Shown here piece after piece: positions 37,301 to 43,627 of a stretch of DNA of 64,000 nucleotides (position 1 is its first letter; every line of letters begins with the position of its first letter). Below the pieces are notes generated by a model. The model had not been told where the DNA came from, ran no database searches, and was given only the letters and a program-made list of their open reading frames with translations. This DNA comes from Pseudomonas frederiksbergensis (GTDB lineage Bacteria > Pseudomonadota > Gammaproteobacteria > Pseudomonadales > Pseudomonadaceae). A program made the position numbers and the translations under genes. The DNA is taken from contig NZ_MOBR01000009.1 in assembly GCF_003732705.1 (NCBI RefSeq), positions 649,034-713,033 of the forward strand, written 5' to 3'.

Positions 37301-38046
37301 AGCATCTCCAGCGTCATCACCGAAGCGGCGGGTTGCGCGACTATTTGCTGCAGAACCGTCTTCAGGTAACCGGCGAAGCGCTCAATGGTCACGGCGTCGA
37401 ACAGCGCCGAGGCGTAATGCAGATGACCGCTGAGGCACCCGTCGGTTTCGGCCAGGACCAGCGTCAGGTCGAACCCGGCAGGCAGTGATTCAGAGTGGTT
37501 CCAGGCAAACAGCACCTGGATCAGCGGATGGTAAGCAAGGCTGTGTTCGGGGGTGAGGTGCGCCAGCAATTGTTCGAACGGCAGGTCCTGATGCTCCTCG
37601 GCGCCGAGCAGCACCGCGCGGGTGTGATCGAGCAATTGGCTCGTGGACGGAGCTTCCGTCAGGGACAGACGCAGTGGTAGCGTGTTGCCTAAATCTCCCG
37701 TGCGCGCCCCGATCATCACCTCGTGCTGACCGGACAACCGCGCCAGCACCACCGTCCAACCGGCGAGCAACGTCATGAACAAAGAGTTGCCGTGACGCTG
37801 GCCCAAAACCTTGAGCCCTTCGGTCAGTGGCGCATCCAGTTCCAGTGCGTGCGAAGCAATTTGGGTGCCCTGCACCGCCGGCCGTGGCCGATCGGCTGGC
37901 AACTCCAGCAACGCCGGGGCGTCGGCCAGCCGTTCGCGCCAATAGGCGAGTGCCGGGGTGTCAGATGGATTTTCGGGTAAAGCGTTGGGCTGCGCGGAGG
38001 TCGTCCCACGCAAGGAAGATTTGTCGAACATCAGGCTACCGTCCAT
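28330..38046 (-). CDS. NRPS: partial C-A-PCP-C-A-PCP-Cy-A(Cys)-PCP-Ox
   Basis: 3238 aa. Residues 1-235 are only the second lobe of a condensation domain (YWRERLADAPALLELPADRPRP onward) with no HHxxxDG. Then A1 270-770, PCP Ser near 814, C 880-1315 (HHIVSDGWS near 1005), A2 1320-1810, PCP near 1870, heterocyclisation domain 1935-2370 with DALIVDAAS (DxxxxDxxS) replacing the HH motif, A3 2390-2875, PCP near 2928, and an FMN-dependent nitroreductase-like oxidase 3028-3215. Hand-read codes: A1 D-V-A-D-V-C-A-I-D (unassigned), A2 D-V-Q-F-V-A-Q-V-V (proline-like), A3 D-L-Y-N-M-S-L-I-W (cysteine). The last module should make a thiazole. ATG 38046 lacks a clear ribosome site; ATG 38031 is an alternative. 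Confidence 0.93.
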   Translation of the reverse strand: MDGSLMFDKSSLRGTTSAQPNALPENPSDTPALAYWRERLADAPALLELPADRPRPAVQGTQIASHALELDAPLTEGLKVLGQRHGNSLFMTLLAGWTVVLARLSGQHEVMIGARTGDLGNTLPLRLSLTEAPSTSQLLDHTRAVLLGAEEHQDLPFEQLLAHLTPEHSLAYHPLIQVLFAWNHSESLPAGFDLTLVLAETDGCLSGHLHYASALFDAVTIERFAGYLKTVLQQIVAQPAASVMTLEMLGDTERQRLLHDWNSAEQPFDANQSVHGLFEAQALRNPDAIAVRLHADELSYGDLNTQANRLAHHLRSLGVGPDVRVGLCLERSLDMLIGVLAVLKAGGAYVPLDPAYPPARLAHMLADSAPVVVLTHGPASVALEHSTVLDIADTRQWASQSPHNPDPHAVGLTPRHLAYVIYTSGSTGTPKGVMVEHCGLIAVSAAWEKLYALRGPLNHLQMAGFSFDVFSADLIRALGFGGTLVLCPRESLMDPPALYRLLSEARIGFADFVPAVLNPLLAWVEETGHDLSFMRTVVCGSDIWTAHSARQLRRLCGDQTQIVQAYGVTEASIDSTCFEFNAASVAEGVLPIGRALANTRIYLLDALGAAVPVGVAGELYLGGVGVARGYLNLPQLSAERFIDNPFVAGERLYRSGDLARYRPDGHLEFLGRNDFQAKLRGLRLELGEIEARLAAIAGVRESLVLLRQDSLGESRLVAYYCESQDAALSPRLLREQLQVGLPDYMVPTAFVRLDTLPLTANGKLDRSTLPVPGAEAFDQRDYQPPQGPLEIALAAIWADVLGVGRVGRQDQFFALGGHSLLVMRVLAQIRHQLGLEVAPSALFAAPVLEQFAERLKLNQDKARVAIAAVERSGAQTLSSAQQRLWFLAQMEGGNAAYHMPLNLRLRGPLQVEALERSFNQLVARHEALRTTFIAVEGEGRQLVAALWQFIKLPVIDLEGQPEARLTQLIDEEGAKPFDLTRGPLMRVSLVRLAVDDHVLLLTQHHIVSDGWSMGVLTRELGLLYEAAIQDRDDPLPPLPVQYVDYAVWQRQWLTGDVLAEQSRYWRETLSGAPVLLELPADHKRPPVQDYLGGFVPLVFDPALTAQLKALCMQQGTTLFMTLLAAWSLVLSRLSGQADVVIGVPSANRTQQELEGLIGFFVNTLALRMTRSGSPSVTQWLQQARRVALEAQEHQDLPFEQVVELLNPPRSLAHSPLFQVLFAWEQDQDSDLLLSGLEVSPIESSHHVAKFDLQLALHERDGQIVGGLEYASGLFEPGTVAQFGEYLRRVLTQMVEHPEQPLTTVDLLSAQQHQQIVHDWNRTERDTSAMPGCVARFEAVARRTPEAVALLADGQQLNYGELNQAANRLAHYLIEQGVRPEHRVGLCLERSAQMVVGLLAILKAGAAYVPFDPAYPSERLAFMFSDAAPRLLLTQSALRDVAPSDLMRCCLDTDAQRWAHCPDTDPHVSVSPENLGYVLYTSGSTGRPKGVAHSRRALDNLIAWQLDNPTTPRRVLQFASLNFDVSFQEICSTLCQGASLLLMSEDSRKDLAALRPTLVAEGVQRAFLPFAVLQQLAGLTESDAPMPAGGCEIVTAGEALQINDELRGFVRGLGAAQLHNQYGPTETHVVSQFSLACSDADHWPDAPPIGRPIANARLYVLDIDMNPVPIGVAGELYIAGACLARGYLNRPDLTAERFVPDPFSAKPGARMYRSGDLAKFQADGNVQYLGRIDQQVKLRGFRVELGEIDSLLQQQPGVQEAVVLLREDVTGDKRLVAYVVGPASSETLRAELQRHLPEHMIPTAWVSMPQLPLTRNGKLDRQALPAPERSAGATYVAPRDDTERQMAEIWAEVLKCERVGIHDNFFELGGHSLLATRMIYAINQRMGAQLSLSSLFKTPMLMDLAAQVQAGRNADTRIEPAFLEIEADRDARHEPFPLTDIQQAYWFGREATVSLGGVSAHGYEELRIPDFDAPRFEQALNRMIQRHDMLRVVFHSDGTQQVLEQVPTYCMPRSDLRGLPAEVAQQTLEATRERQSHQVLDASRWPLFEFSLSLLGDGISHLHISLDALIVDAASTQILARELMAFYVEPSLVLPEPGLTFRDYVLAEHQLRSGTRYEQALSYWRERVTTLAPAPDLPLVRQPDSIANPHFTRRDRDMPAAQWTQLKAVAKQFAVTPSVMLLTAFSEVLALWSRQPRFTLSLPLFNRLPLHPDVDEIIGDFTSLVLLEVSIAGAMSFTDKARALQAQLWQDIDHSVVSGVRVLRELSQARGVQQTAMPIVFNSTLSEAAPELAEFNLADALNAKHMHSITQTPQVWLDHTLLELEGRLLFNWDSIDELFPQGMIEAMFVAYNALLDRLLEPQAWGASTPQLLPLARLPAPLDHHDALPLMHELFERQALTTPNAVAVIAAQRQLTYAQLRVEAQHLGARIQARGVVPNRLVAVMMERGWEQVVASLAILYAGGAYLPIDPTLPAERVRHILERAEVSLVLTQPALLGIIEWPAQVSVMAVTDDVTTAQAILQPVHVAPTDLAYVIYTSGSTGQPKGVVIDHRGAVNTLLDINRRFAVGPTDRVLAISSLSFDLSVYDFFGTLAVGAAVVVLEPQLALDPAHWRDLIERHQVSLWNSVPALLGMLLEYVEGEGGALPASLRVAMLSGDWIPLTLPQRLWALQPSAQLFSLGGATEASIWSICYPVQHVDPAWRSIPYGKALDHQRFYVLDEALQVRPTWVAGQLYIGGIGLAQGYWRDEKLSAGSFFPHPLTGERLYRTGDLGRLLPDGNIEFLGREDNQVKVQGYRIELGEIEAALNRHPGVQGAVVQILGSTLGEKRLAGYVLKADPALQASDFAQYLADKLPAYMVPSSFTFVEAWPLSSNGKVDKKRLPEPSLEQESGPALEVDGPQEHRLVEIVQGVLKRDAIAGNANLLNLGATSIDIVRISNALSSELRFRPHVAQLLAQPTLLHLIGMYRQSLARQALVSNAQQRASSPEEVIEDPQQRAQFKADQRGRRSFDRALPEVALTLPQGSAFARRFSDLRSVRQYGAQPIQTQAFAELLAVLTQGQLDGEVKYQFPSAGGLYPIQAYLYVKPERVLGVPGGAYYYDPRQHRLLALDSGVLDPDTYDYFVNRPVYENAAFSLFFIADMAAIRPLYGERSRDFCHIESGAMAQLLTMTAVEHGLGLCGVGSIEEAQLPALFDLGPSHQLIYSMVGGLRTTDEQHRSQVEAFAPDEPSDDSDMEEFEV

Positions 38047-38631
38047 GACTACATTATTTTTGTGTGTTGGCTGGGACGTTCATCACCCGCCAGTCAGGCC
38101 CGACACTGTGTGCCGGGTCGGTCATGCGAAATCAGGGGGATAGTGCGGCTCGTACTCGCGGACCCACGTCGTTGGCAGACGCAGTGGCGTGCAGAAGGTT
38201 GCAGGGGATTTGGCTGGCGAACAGCGCAGCAAGGCGTGAATCGCAAACAGCTGGGGAACTGACGGGGACAGTGGCGACTTCGGTCGCCCAGCCCTTTAAA
38301 CCGACGAATGCATACCGCTTGACCAATTGAAACCTCACCTTTCGTTTGAGGGTCAACGACGGGGAACGGCCTGCGCAGGGGTGACAGCGCTTGGGTGGAC
38401 CCGATCGGCTGCGATTGCCGGGTCTGTAGACACATGGCAACCCTTTGGCGCCAGACTTTTGGCCTGGTGCGCCGCCGGATAATAACCACGGAGCTTGGCG
38501 GTGAAGCAAACAAAAAGTTACAAAAGTGAAAAATAATTTTCAGATATTTCCTTCATTCGCGCCGCGTCATCCGACGCAAAGTGCCGCCGTAAAGCCTTGG
38601 AGCGACGCTCGAATGCGCTTGGGGCGCGGCC
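38047..38631. other. Intergenic leader/promoter region upstream of the NRPS genes
   Basis: 585 nt with no believable gene; short overlapping frames on both strands have no family features. It must hold the promoter of the 9.7-kb NRPS gene. At 38273-38288 is a perfect hairpin GGCGAC-TTCG-GTCGCC with a UUCG-type loop, and several other GC-rich dyads are nearby, so part of it may be a structured leader or a dispersed intergenic element. The AT-rich end (38500-38560) adjoins the hydrolase gene. Confidence 0.4.
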
Positions 38632-39648
38632 TCAATTCGGATCCAGCAAACCGCCGCTCCAATGCCGCGATTCCCGGCTGCCGGTGAACTTGGCAACGAC
38701 CATGCCTTGTGACACCAGCCGATCCCGATAGCGCGTCACCATTCGCCCGGCCTGCTCGGCGTACAACACCACCTCGGAAGCGGGATCGCCGGGGCGCTGG
38801 AGGATTCGCGCAAAACGCTGCCCGGCCTCGACGACATCCCCCAGTTCCTTTTCGAAAATCAGCACCCCGGGTTGCGGCGCGAGGTGGGTTTCCATATGGC
38901 TCATCTGCATGCTCTCGACGGGCCAGTCAGCCGGCGTCGTGGCCTCATCGATGGCGCCGATGCCGCACAACCAGGCATACAAGCCTTGCGCATCCTGTCC
39001 GGCGAAGTGGTCGCTGACATCGCCCTGCCCTCGCAACTCCAGGGTCGCGGCCATTTTCCGCGCGGTGACGCCGTCACGCAGCCAGGGCGCAATGATCGTT
39101 TCTTCGAAAGAACCGTCGCCGCCGTCATCCCAGATGATCGCCACGTCCATTTTCATCGCCGCCGCCAGTTCACGGCCACGGGGCCAGAAACTGCGGTGCA
39201 CGTAGAGGTACGGCAGGGCTTCGTCATCGGTGTGCAGATCGAGCATCACGTCTGCGGTGGCCGCCAGTTGCACCAGGCTTTTTTGCCATTCATGGACGTT
39301 GGTCGAAGGTCGCTCCAGCGCCGCCGACACGTCAAACCCGCGGTTGAAGTTATGCCCGGTGGCGTCGTGAAAACGCCCGAGAATCCGCCCCTGGCGAAAC
39401 TGCCCGATGCCCAAGGGATTGGCCTGGGGTACCACGGTCACGCGGCTCTTGAGCTTGCCCTCGGCTTCGGCAATTTTTAGCCGCTGCATCAGCAGATGCA
39501 GAACCAGCATCCCGGCAATTTCATCGGCGTGCACCCCGGCCTGCAAGTGCACATTCGGCCCGTTGCCATCACCTTCAAACCGCCAGGCACCGACCCGCAG
39601 CGCATCGCCGTTATTGTTGCGAACACTGAACGAAATATCCTGCGCCAT
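38632..39648 (-). CDS. Succinylglutamate desuccinylase/aspartoacylase-family Zn hydrolase
   Basis: 338 aa, full length for this M14-type family. Zinc ligands are seen as GVHADEIAG (His-x-x-Glu) and LDLHTDDE (His); a catalytic Glu lies in TLELRGQGDV, and a beta-barrel C-terminal tail (HLAPQPGVLIFEKELGDVVEAGQ) follows as in the AstE/aspartoacylase group. These enzymes remove acyl groups from N-acyl amino acids or related amides. It is divergent from the first BetI-like regulator, with a TTGAAC-type palindrome in the 117-nt gap, so it is probably controlled by it and belongs to the catabolic regulon rather than to the NRPS cluster. Likely substrate: an N-acylated or guanidino amino acid; unproven. 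Confidence 0.87.
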   Translation of the reverse strand: MAQDISFSVRNNNGDALRVGAWRFEGDGNGPNVHLQAGVHADEIAGMLVLHLLMQRLKIAEAEGKLKSRVTVVPQANPLGIGQFRQGRILGRFHDATGHNFNRGFDVSAALERPSTNVHEWQKSLVQLAATADVMLDLHTDDEALPYLYVHRSFWPRGRELAAAMKMDVAIIWDDGGDGSFEETIIAPWLRDGVTARKMAATLELRGQGDVSDHFAGQDAQGLYAWLCGIGAIDEATTPADWPVESMQMSHMETHLAPQPGVLIFEKELGDVVEAGQRFARILQRPGDPASEVVLYAEQAGRMVTRYRDRLVSQGMVVAKFTGSRESRHWSGGLLDPN

Positions 39649-39709
39649 CCGCTTGCCCTCCCGTGTTGAACATTAAAAAACCCTGGATTGCCGTCGTCGA
39701 GGCTGGAAC

Positions 39710-39725
39710 TTGAACGCACGTTCAA
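39710..39725. promoter_or_regulatory. TetR-type operator, TTGAACG-CA-CGTTCAA
   Basis: Perfect 7-bp arms with a 2-bp centre, 41 bp before the GTG of the BetI-like regulator and 62 bp before the divergent hydrolase gene. Four similar boxes precede other units of the region (45707, 47492, 48446, 53994). Confidence 0.7.
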
Positions 39726-39765
39726 CTAAGCTCGCCAACCAGGCACTGCACCCAAGGATTCGCTT

Positions 39766-40401
39766 GTGACCACCGACTCTCCAAAATTCCGTCGCGTTGA
39801 AGCCGACGCGCGTCGTGAACTGCTGATTGCCGCCACGCTGCGTTGCCTGGCCCGCGACGGCCACGCCGGTATTTCCGTGCGCCGTATCGCCACCGAGGCC
39901 GGGGTGTCCGTCGGCCTGCTCAATCACCATTTCGGCAGCATCGACGCGTTGATCGCGGACACCTACCAGACCCTCGCCAGCGAGCTGACCAGCGCCCTGC
40001 TCCAGGAAGTCGAGCAGGCCGAGACACCAGCCGAAAAAATGGACACCTTCCTCGTCGGCTCGTTTTCGCCCCGGGTCATGGACCCGCAATTACTCGGGGT
40101 CTGGGTGGTGTTCTGGAGCCTGATCCGGCACTCCGAACATGTCAGCCAGACCCACGAAAAAAGCTACCGCGCCTACCTCGATCTGCTGCGCCAACTGCTG
40201 GATGATCTGGCGGCCAGCGAAGGTTTCGTCATTCACGACACGCGCCTGGCGGCCATCGGCTTATCGGCGATGCTCGACGGACTCTGGATCGAGTGGTGCC
40301 TGAACCCCGAAACCTTCAGCCCCGCCAACGGCCTCCACATCTGTCGTTGCTGGATAAAGGGGCTGCGTCACGGAGCATTCAGCACCGACGACGTCCTGTG
40401 A
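39766..40401 (+). CDS. TetR/AcrR regulator, BetI-like
   Basis: 211 aa from a GTG at 39766 with AAGGA upstream; no ATG fits. The N-terminal helix-turn-helix (ISVRRIATEAGVSVGLLNHHF) and the C-terminal BetI-type effector domain (GVWVVFWSLIRHSEHV, ALSAMLDGLWIEWCLNPETFSP) are clear. It is paralogous to the regulator at 48471 (same SVGLINHHF and LDGLWLECGLNP-like motifs). It is divergent from the acylase-type hydrolase and overlaps the 3' end of the EamA gene tail to tail by 141 nt. It likely represses the operons marked by TGAAC-N4-GTTCA boxes, responding to an amino-acid-derived ligand. Confidence 0.88.
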   Translation: MTTDSPKFRRVEADARRELLIAATLRCLARDGHAGISVRRIATEAGVSVGLLNHHFGSIDALIADTYQTLASELTSALLQEVEQAETPAEKMDTFLVGSFSPRVMDPQLLGVWVVFWSLIRHSEHVSQTHEKSYRAYLDLLRQLLDDLAASEGFVIHDTRLAAIGLSAMLDGLWIEWCLNPETFSPANGLHICRCWIKGLRHGAFSTDDVL

Positions 40402-41268
40402 GGCATGGCGCCCGAAGATCATGGCCAGGGTGCCGCTGACCGCGATCAACCCGGCGCCGATCATCAGTGACACATCCATCAGCGTGCCCCAGATCAGGTT
40501 CGAGAGCGCAAACGCCCAGATCAGCCCGGTGTACTCGAATGGCGCCAGCAAGGTCGCCGTCGCACGCTGGAAACTGGCAAACAGCAGAAATTGACCGATA
40601 CCGCCCACCAGCCCGGCCGCCAGCATGCCCAGCCACGCCGGGGTCGGCGCCGGGGTGTGGGTCCAGGGCAGCGCCACCAGCATGCAAATGACAAACACCA
40701 CGTTGGTGATCAGCATCTGCTCCAGCACTGACGTTTGATCATCGACCTGACGCAACTGGATGTAGGTGAAGGCCCAACACATCGCCGCCAGGAGCGTGAG
40801 GACGATCGGCAACGGATCGGCAATGTTGTTCGGGCGGCAGGCAATGATCACGCCGACGAAGCCGATGATCAGACTGAACCACTGCCAGCCGCTGGCGCGT
40901 TCCTTGAGAATCATCGCCGCCAGTACCGTGACCATGATCGGCGCCGAAAAATACAGGGTGGTCATCTCGGCCAGCGTCAGGTCCCGGGCGGCCGTGTAGT
41001 ACAGCAACCAGGCCACGATCGACAACAAGCCGCGCACCACCAGCAAGCGCCGGCTCGGCGAACGCCACGCCCGCTGAACCAGGCGCAGACGCCCCGCCAG
41101 CAAACAGGCAACGACCACCACCAGGCTGCGCCAGAACAGAATGGTCACCACCGAATAATCGGCCACCAGCCACTTGATGCCCGCGTCCTGCAACGCCAGG
41201 AACGCGTAGCCCAAAGTGCACAGGCCAATGCCCTGCAGCGAGCGGTCGACGATCTTTGGCGAACTCAT
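40261..41268 (-). CDS. EamA/DMT-family transporter
   Basis: 335 aa from ATG 41268 (MSSPKIVDRSLQ), which shares one base with the stop of the ABC permease gene. Ten hydrophobic segments in two EamA repeats end near residue 283 (TLAMIFG); the following 50 residues are hydrophilic and unlike the family. That tail is encoded within the 141 nt that overlap the convergent regulator gene, suggesting read-through into foreign sequence after loss of the original stop. Family members export metabolites or amino acids. Being last in the ABC transporter operon it may handle the same class of substrate in the other direction. Confidence 0.87.
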   Translation of the reverse strand: MSSPKIVDRSLQGIGLCTLGYAFLALQDAGIKWLVADYSVVTILFWRSLVVVVACLLAGRLRLVQRAWRSPSRRLLVVRGLLSIVAWLLYYTAARDLTLAEMTTLYFSAPIMVTVLAAMILKERASGWQWFSLIIGFVGVIIACRPNNIADPLPIVLTLLAAMCWAFTYIQLRQVDDQTSVLEQMLITNVVFVICMLVALPWTHTPAPTPAWLGMLAAGLVGGIGQFLLFASFQRATATLLAPFEYTGLIWAFALSNLIWGTLMDVSLMIGAGLIAVSGTLAMIFGRHASQDVVGAECSVTQPLYPATTDVEAVGGAEGFGVQAPLDPESVEHRR

Positions 41269-41975
41269 TACATGGACCTGCGCACAGGTGTCCCGCGCCG
41301 TTCGACAAAGGCAAACAGCGCCTCGATCAGGAAGGTCAGGCACACGTACACCCCGGCCACCAGCAGCAACGGCTCATAGACTTGCAGGGTTTGCGCCCGG
41401 ACCACGTTGGCCGCGCCCAGCAGGTCGATCACCGCAATGGTCGAGGCCAGCGCCGTGGACTTGAGCAACATCACGGTTTCCCCGGCCAAGGTCGGCAACA
41501 GCAAGCGCATGGCCCGGGGCAAGCGCACCCGCAGCAGGGATTGACGCGAAGTCATGCCGAAGGCCGAGGCGGCTTCCATTTCACCCCTGGGCACCGCCAG
41601 CAGGCCGCCGCGAATCACTTCGCCGACATAGGCGCCCATCGACAACACCAAAGCGAACACGATGTACCAGTAACCGTCACGCAGGTAGGGCCAGAGGAAA
41701 CTGCCGCGAATCAATGGAAATTGCGCAAACAGGCTGCCGAGCCCGTAGTAGAAAATGTAGATCTGGATCAGCAACGGCGTGCCGCGAAACACACTGGTGT
41801 AGAACAGGCTAGCCCTGGCGATCACCTTGTATTTCGAGATCCGCGCCAGTGCCACCAGGATGGCCAACAAGAAACCGAACACACTGGACAGCAACAGCAG
41901 GGTAACGGTCGTTTGCAACCCTCGGCCCAACAGCGCTGCGTATTCAACTATCCACGCTGGAATCATTTCAATCAC
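41268..41975 (-). CDS. Amino acid ABC transporter permease (HisM/GlnP type)
   Basis: 235 aa with five or so membrane spans and the EAA loop ASAFGMTSRQSLLRVRLPRAMRLLLPTL that contacts the ATPase. It is the partner of the permease at 41972-42676, overlapping it by 4 nt, and belongs with the periplasmic binding protein (42818) and the ATPase domain of the fusion protein (43628). The set is a polar/basic amino acid importer of the HAAT class. GC-rich overlaps on both sides show tight translational coupling. Confidence 0.92.
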   Translation of the reverse strand: MIEMIPAWIVEYAALLGRGLQTTVTLLLLSSVFGFLLAILVALARISKYKVIARASLFYTSVFRGTPLLIQIYIFYYGLGSLFAQFPLIRGSFLWPYLRDGYWYIVFALVLSMGAYVGEVIRGGLLAVPRGEMEAASAFGMTSRQSLLRVRLPRAMRLLLPTLAGETVMLLKSTALASTIAVIDLLGAANVVRAQTLQVYEPLLLVAGVYVCLTFLIEALFAFVERRGTPVRRSM

Positions 41976-42676
41976 TCAGCCAAAGGCATCCAGCGACGAA
42001 TGCGTCGCTCAAGCCGTCCCGACAGGTAGTTGGACACCAACGTCACCGCGTAATACATCGCCGCGGCCGTGAGGTAGAACAACAGATAATGACGCGTGGA
42101 ACCCGCGCCTTGTTTGGCGGTGTACAACAGCTCGTTGGTGCCGACCACGCTGATCAATGCGCTGTCCTTGATCAGGTTGATCCACAGGTTCGCCATCCCC
42201 GCCATCGCAAACGGCGCCATGATCGGCAACGTGACGCGCCGGAACAGGCCGAACCCGCTCAGGCCAAACGCCCGCGCCGCTTCGATCTGGCCGAACGGAA
42301 TCGCCTGGATCGCCGCCCGGAAAATTTCCGAGGCGTACGCGCCCTGCACCAGCCCCAACACCACGATGGCCGCCAGAGGACCGCTGACATTCACCACCTC
42401 GTAACCCAATTGGACCATCAGCGAGTTGAGGAGCATGGAACCGACGTAGTACAGCAGCAGGATCAGCAACAACTCCGGCACCGCGCGGAACAACGTGGTG
42501 TAGCTGCGCATCAGCGTCGCAATCGGTTTCGGCGCGTTGAGCTTGAGGCAAGCCACGACCAGTCCGATGGCCAGCCCGAGCACAAAGGCCCCGGCCGAAA
42601 TCTGCAGGGTCATCCACAGCCCTTTGAGCAGAGCACCGCCCCACCCTGTTTCGCTGAAATTGATCAACTCGAACAT
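41972..42676 (-). CDS. Amino acid ABC transporter permease (HisQ type)
   Basis: 234 aa from ATG 42676 (MFELINFSETGWGG), preceded by GGAGAGCC; the in-frame extension to 42715 enters the REP element and is not conserved. Several membrane spans and the EAA loop EAARAFGLSGFGLFRRVTLPIM are present. Second of the two permeases of the basic-amino-acid-type importer. A REP hairpin separates it from the binding-protein gene upstream, which commonly lets the binding protein be made in excess. Confidence 0.92.
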   Translation of the reverse strand: MFELINFSETGWGGALLKGLWMTLQISAGAFVLGLAIGLVVACLKLNAPKPIATLMRSYTTLFRAVPELLLILLLYYVGSMLLNSLMVQLGYEVVNVSGPLAAIVVLGLVQGAYASEIFRAAIQAIPFGQIEAARAFGLSGFGLFRRVTLPIMAPFAMAGMANLWINLIKDSALISVVGTNELLYTAKQGAGSTRHYLLFYLTAAAMYYAVTLVSNYLSGRLERRIRRWMPLAE

Positions 42677-42715
42677 TGCTGGCTCTCCAAATAGCGCAAT
42701 CACTGTCCTACGCAA

Positions 42716-42797
42716 TCCCTGTAGGAGCGAGGCTTGCCCGCGAAGCTTTTGGCGGCTTCAAAGGCCCCTTCGCGGGCAAGCCTCGCTCCTACAGGGT
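42716..42797. repeat. REP-type hairpin
   Basis: Inverted copies of CTGTAGGAGCGAGGCTTGC and its complement flank a short loop (about 42718-42745 and 42768-42797). A second REP subfamily, different from the two in the NRPS cluster. It sits between the binding-protein and permease genes of one operon. Confidence 0.88.
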
Positions 42798-42817
42798 CAG
42801 GGTTTGCAGCCCTGGTG

Positions 42818-43600
42818 TCAGAACGCAGGTTTCACGCTGGTGCCGAAGTAGTGCTCGGAGAGGTCGTCGTAGTCCTTGCTGGCCAGCAAGGAGGTGATGG
42901 CCTTGTCGAGTTTGGCCTTGAGTTCGGTGTCATCCTTGCGCAGACCGGCGCCCACACCTTTGCCGAAGATCGGGTCATACGGCACCGGGCCGAGGTACGC
43001 CAGGTCTTTGGCATCGGGGGTTTTGACGAAGGCGGCCATGGCCGTGCCGTCCGCCATCATCAGGTCGATGCGACCGGCAATCAGGTCGGCGTTGGCCGAG
43101 TCCTGGGTGTCGTAATACTTAACGTCGGCAATTTTCTTGTAGTAGGTCTTGAGGAAACTGGCGCTCACCGTCGAGTTCTGCACGCCGATGGTCTTGCCCT
43201 TGAGATCATCCGGGTACTTTTTCACCGACGCGTCCTTCGGCCCGACAATCGCAATCACCGAGTCGTAGTAAGCCTTGCTGAACGCGATCTGTTTTTCCCG
43301 TTCTTCGGTCACGGACATGGAAGAGAAAATCACATCGATCTTCTTCGCCAGCAGCGACGGAATGATCCCGTCCCACGCCACTTCCTTGATTTCGCACTCG
43401 GCTTTCATTTCGCTGCACAGCTTGTGAATCAGGTCGACTTCAAAGCCTTTCCACTCACCGTTGGCCTGTTTTTCGGTATACGGCGGATAGGGTTCAGCCG
43501 CCACCGCGAACCTGATCGGCTGGGCCTGCGCCGCACTCATACCGGCCAGCAATACGCAGGTCACGCCGGTCAACCAGTTTGCCAAACGTCGATTTCCCAT
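42818..43600 (-). CDS. Periplasmic amino acid-binding protein (Lys/Arg/Orn type)
   Basis: 260 aa with a Sec signal peptide (MGNRRLANWLTGVTCVLLAGMSAAQA, cleavage after AQA) and the family 3 solute-binding fold: FAVAAEPYPPYTE, FEVDLIHKLC, WDGIIPSLLAKKIDVIFSSMSVTEERE, GVQNSTVSASFL, and a DADLI-like lobe-2 segment. Residue patterns (TEERE with the Arg that clamps the alpha-carboxylate) fit polar or basic amino acid ligands. The gene follows the aminotransferase-ATPase fusion by 27 nt, so import is tied to transamination of the same ligand, probably arginine or a relative. Confidence 0.9.
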   Translation of the reverse strand: MGNRRLANWLTGVTCVLLAGMSAAQAQPIRFAVAAEPYPPYTEKQANGEWKGFEVDLIHKLCSEMKAECEIKEVAWDGIIPSLLAKKIDVIFSSMSVTEEREKQIAFSKAYYDSVIAIVGPKDASVKKYPDDLKGKTIGVQNSTVSASFLKTYYKKIADVKYYDTQDSANADLIAGRIDLMMADGTAMAAFVKTPDAKDLAYLGPVPYDPIFGKGVGAGLRKDDTELKAKLDKAITSLLASKDYDDLSEHYFGTSVKPAF

Positions 43601-43627
43601 GATGTTTTCCCGTCTTTTTATGGTGCG

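Noticed and set aside
38094..38513. Two overlapping minus-strand open frames (to 139 codons) upstream of the NRPS genes
   Set aside because: Low-complexity basic translations in two frames of the same GC-rich stretch, no recognisable domain, no ribosome site.
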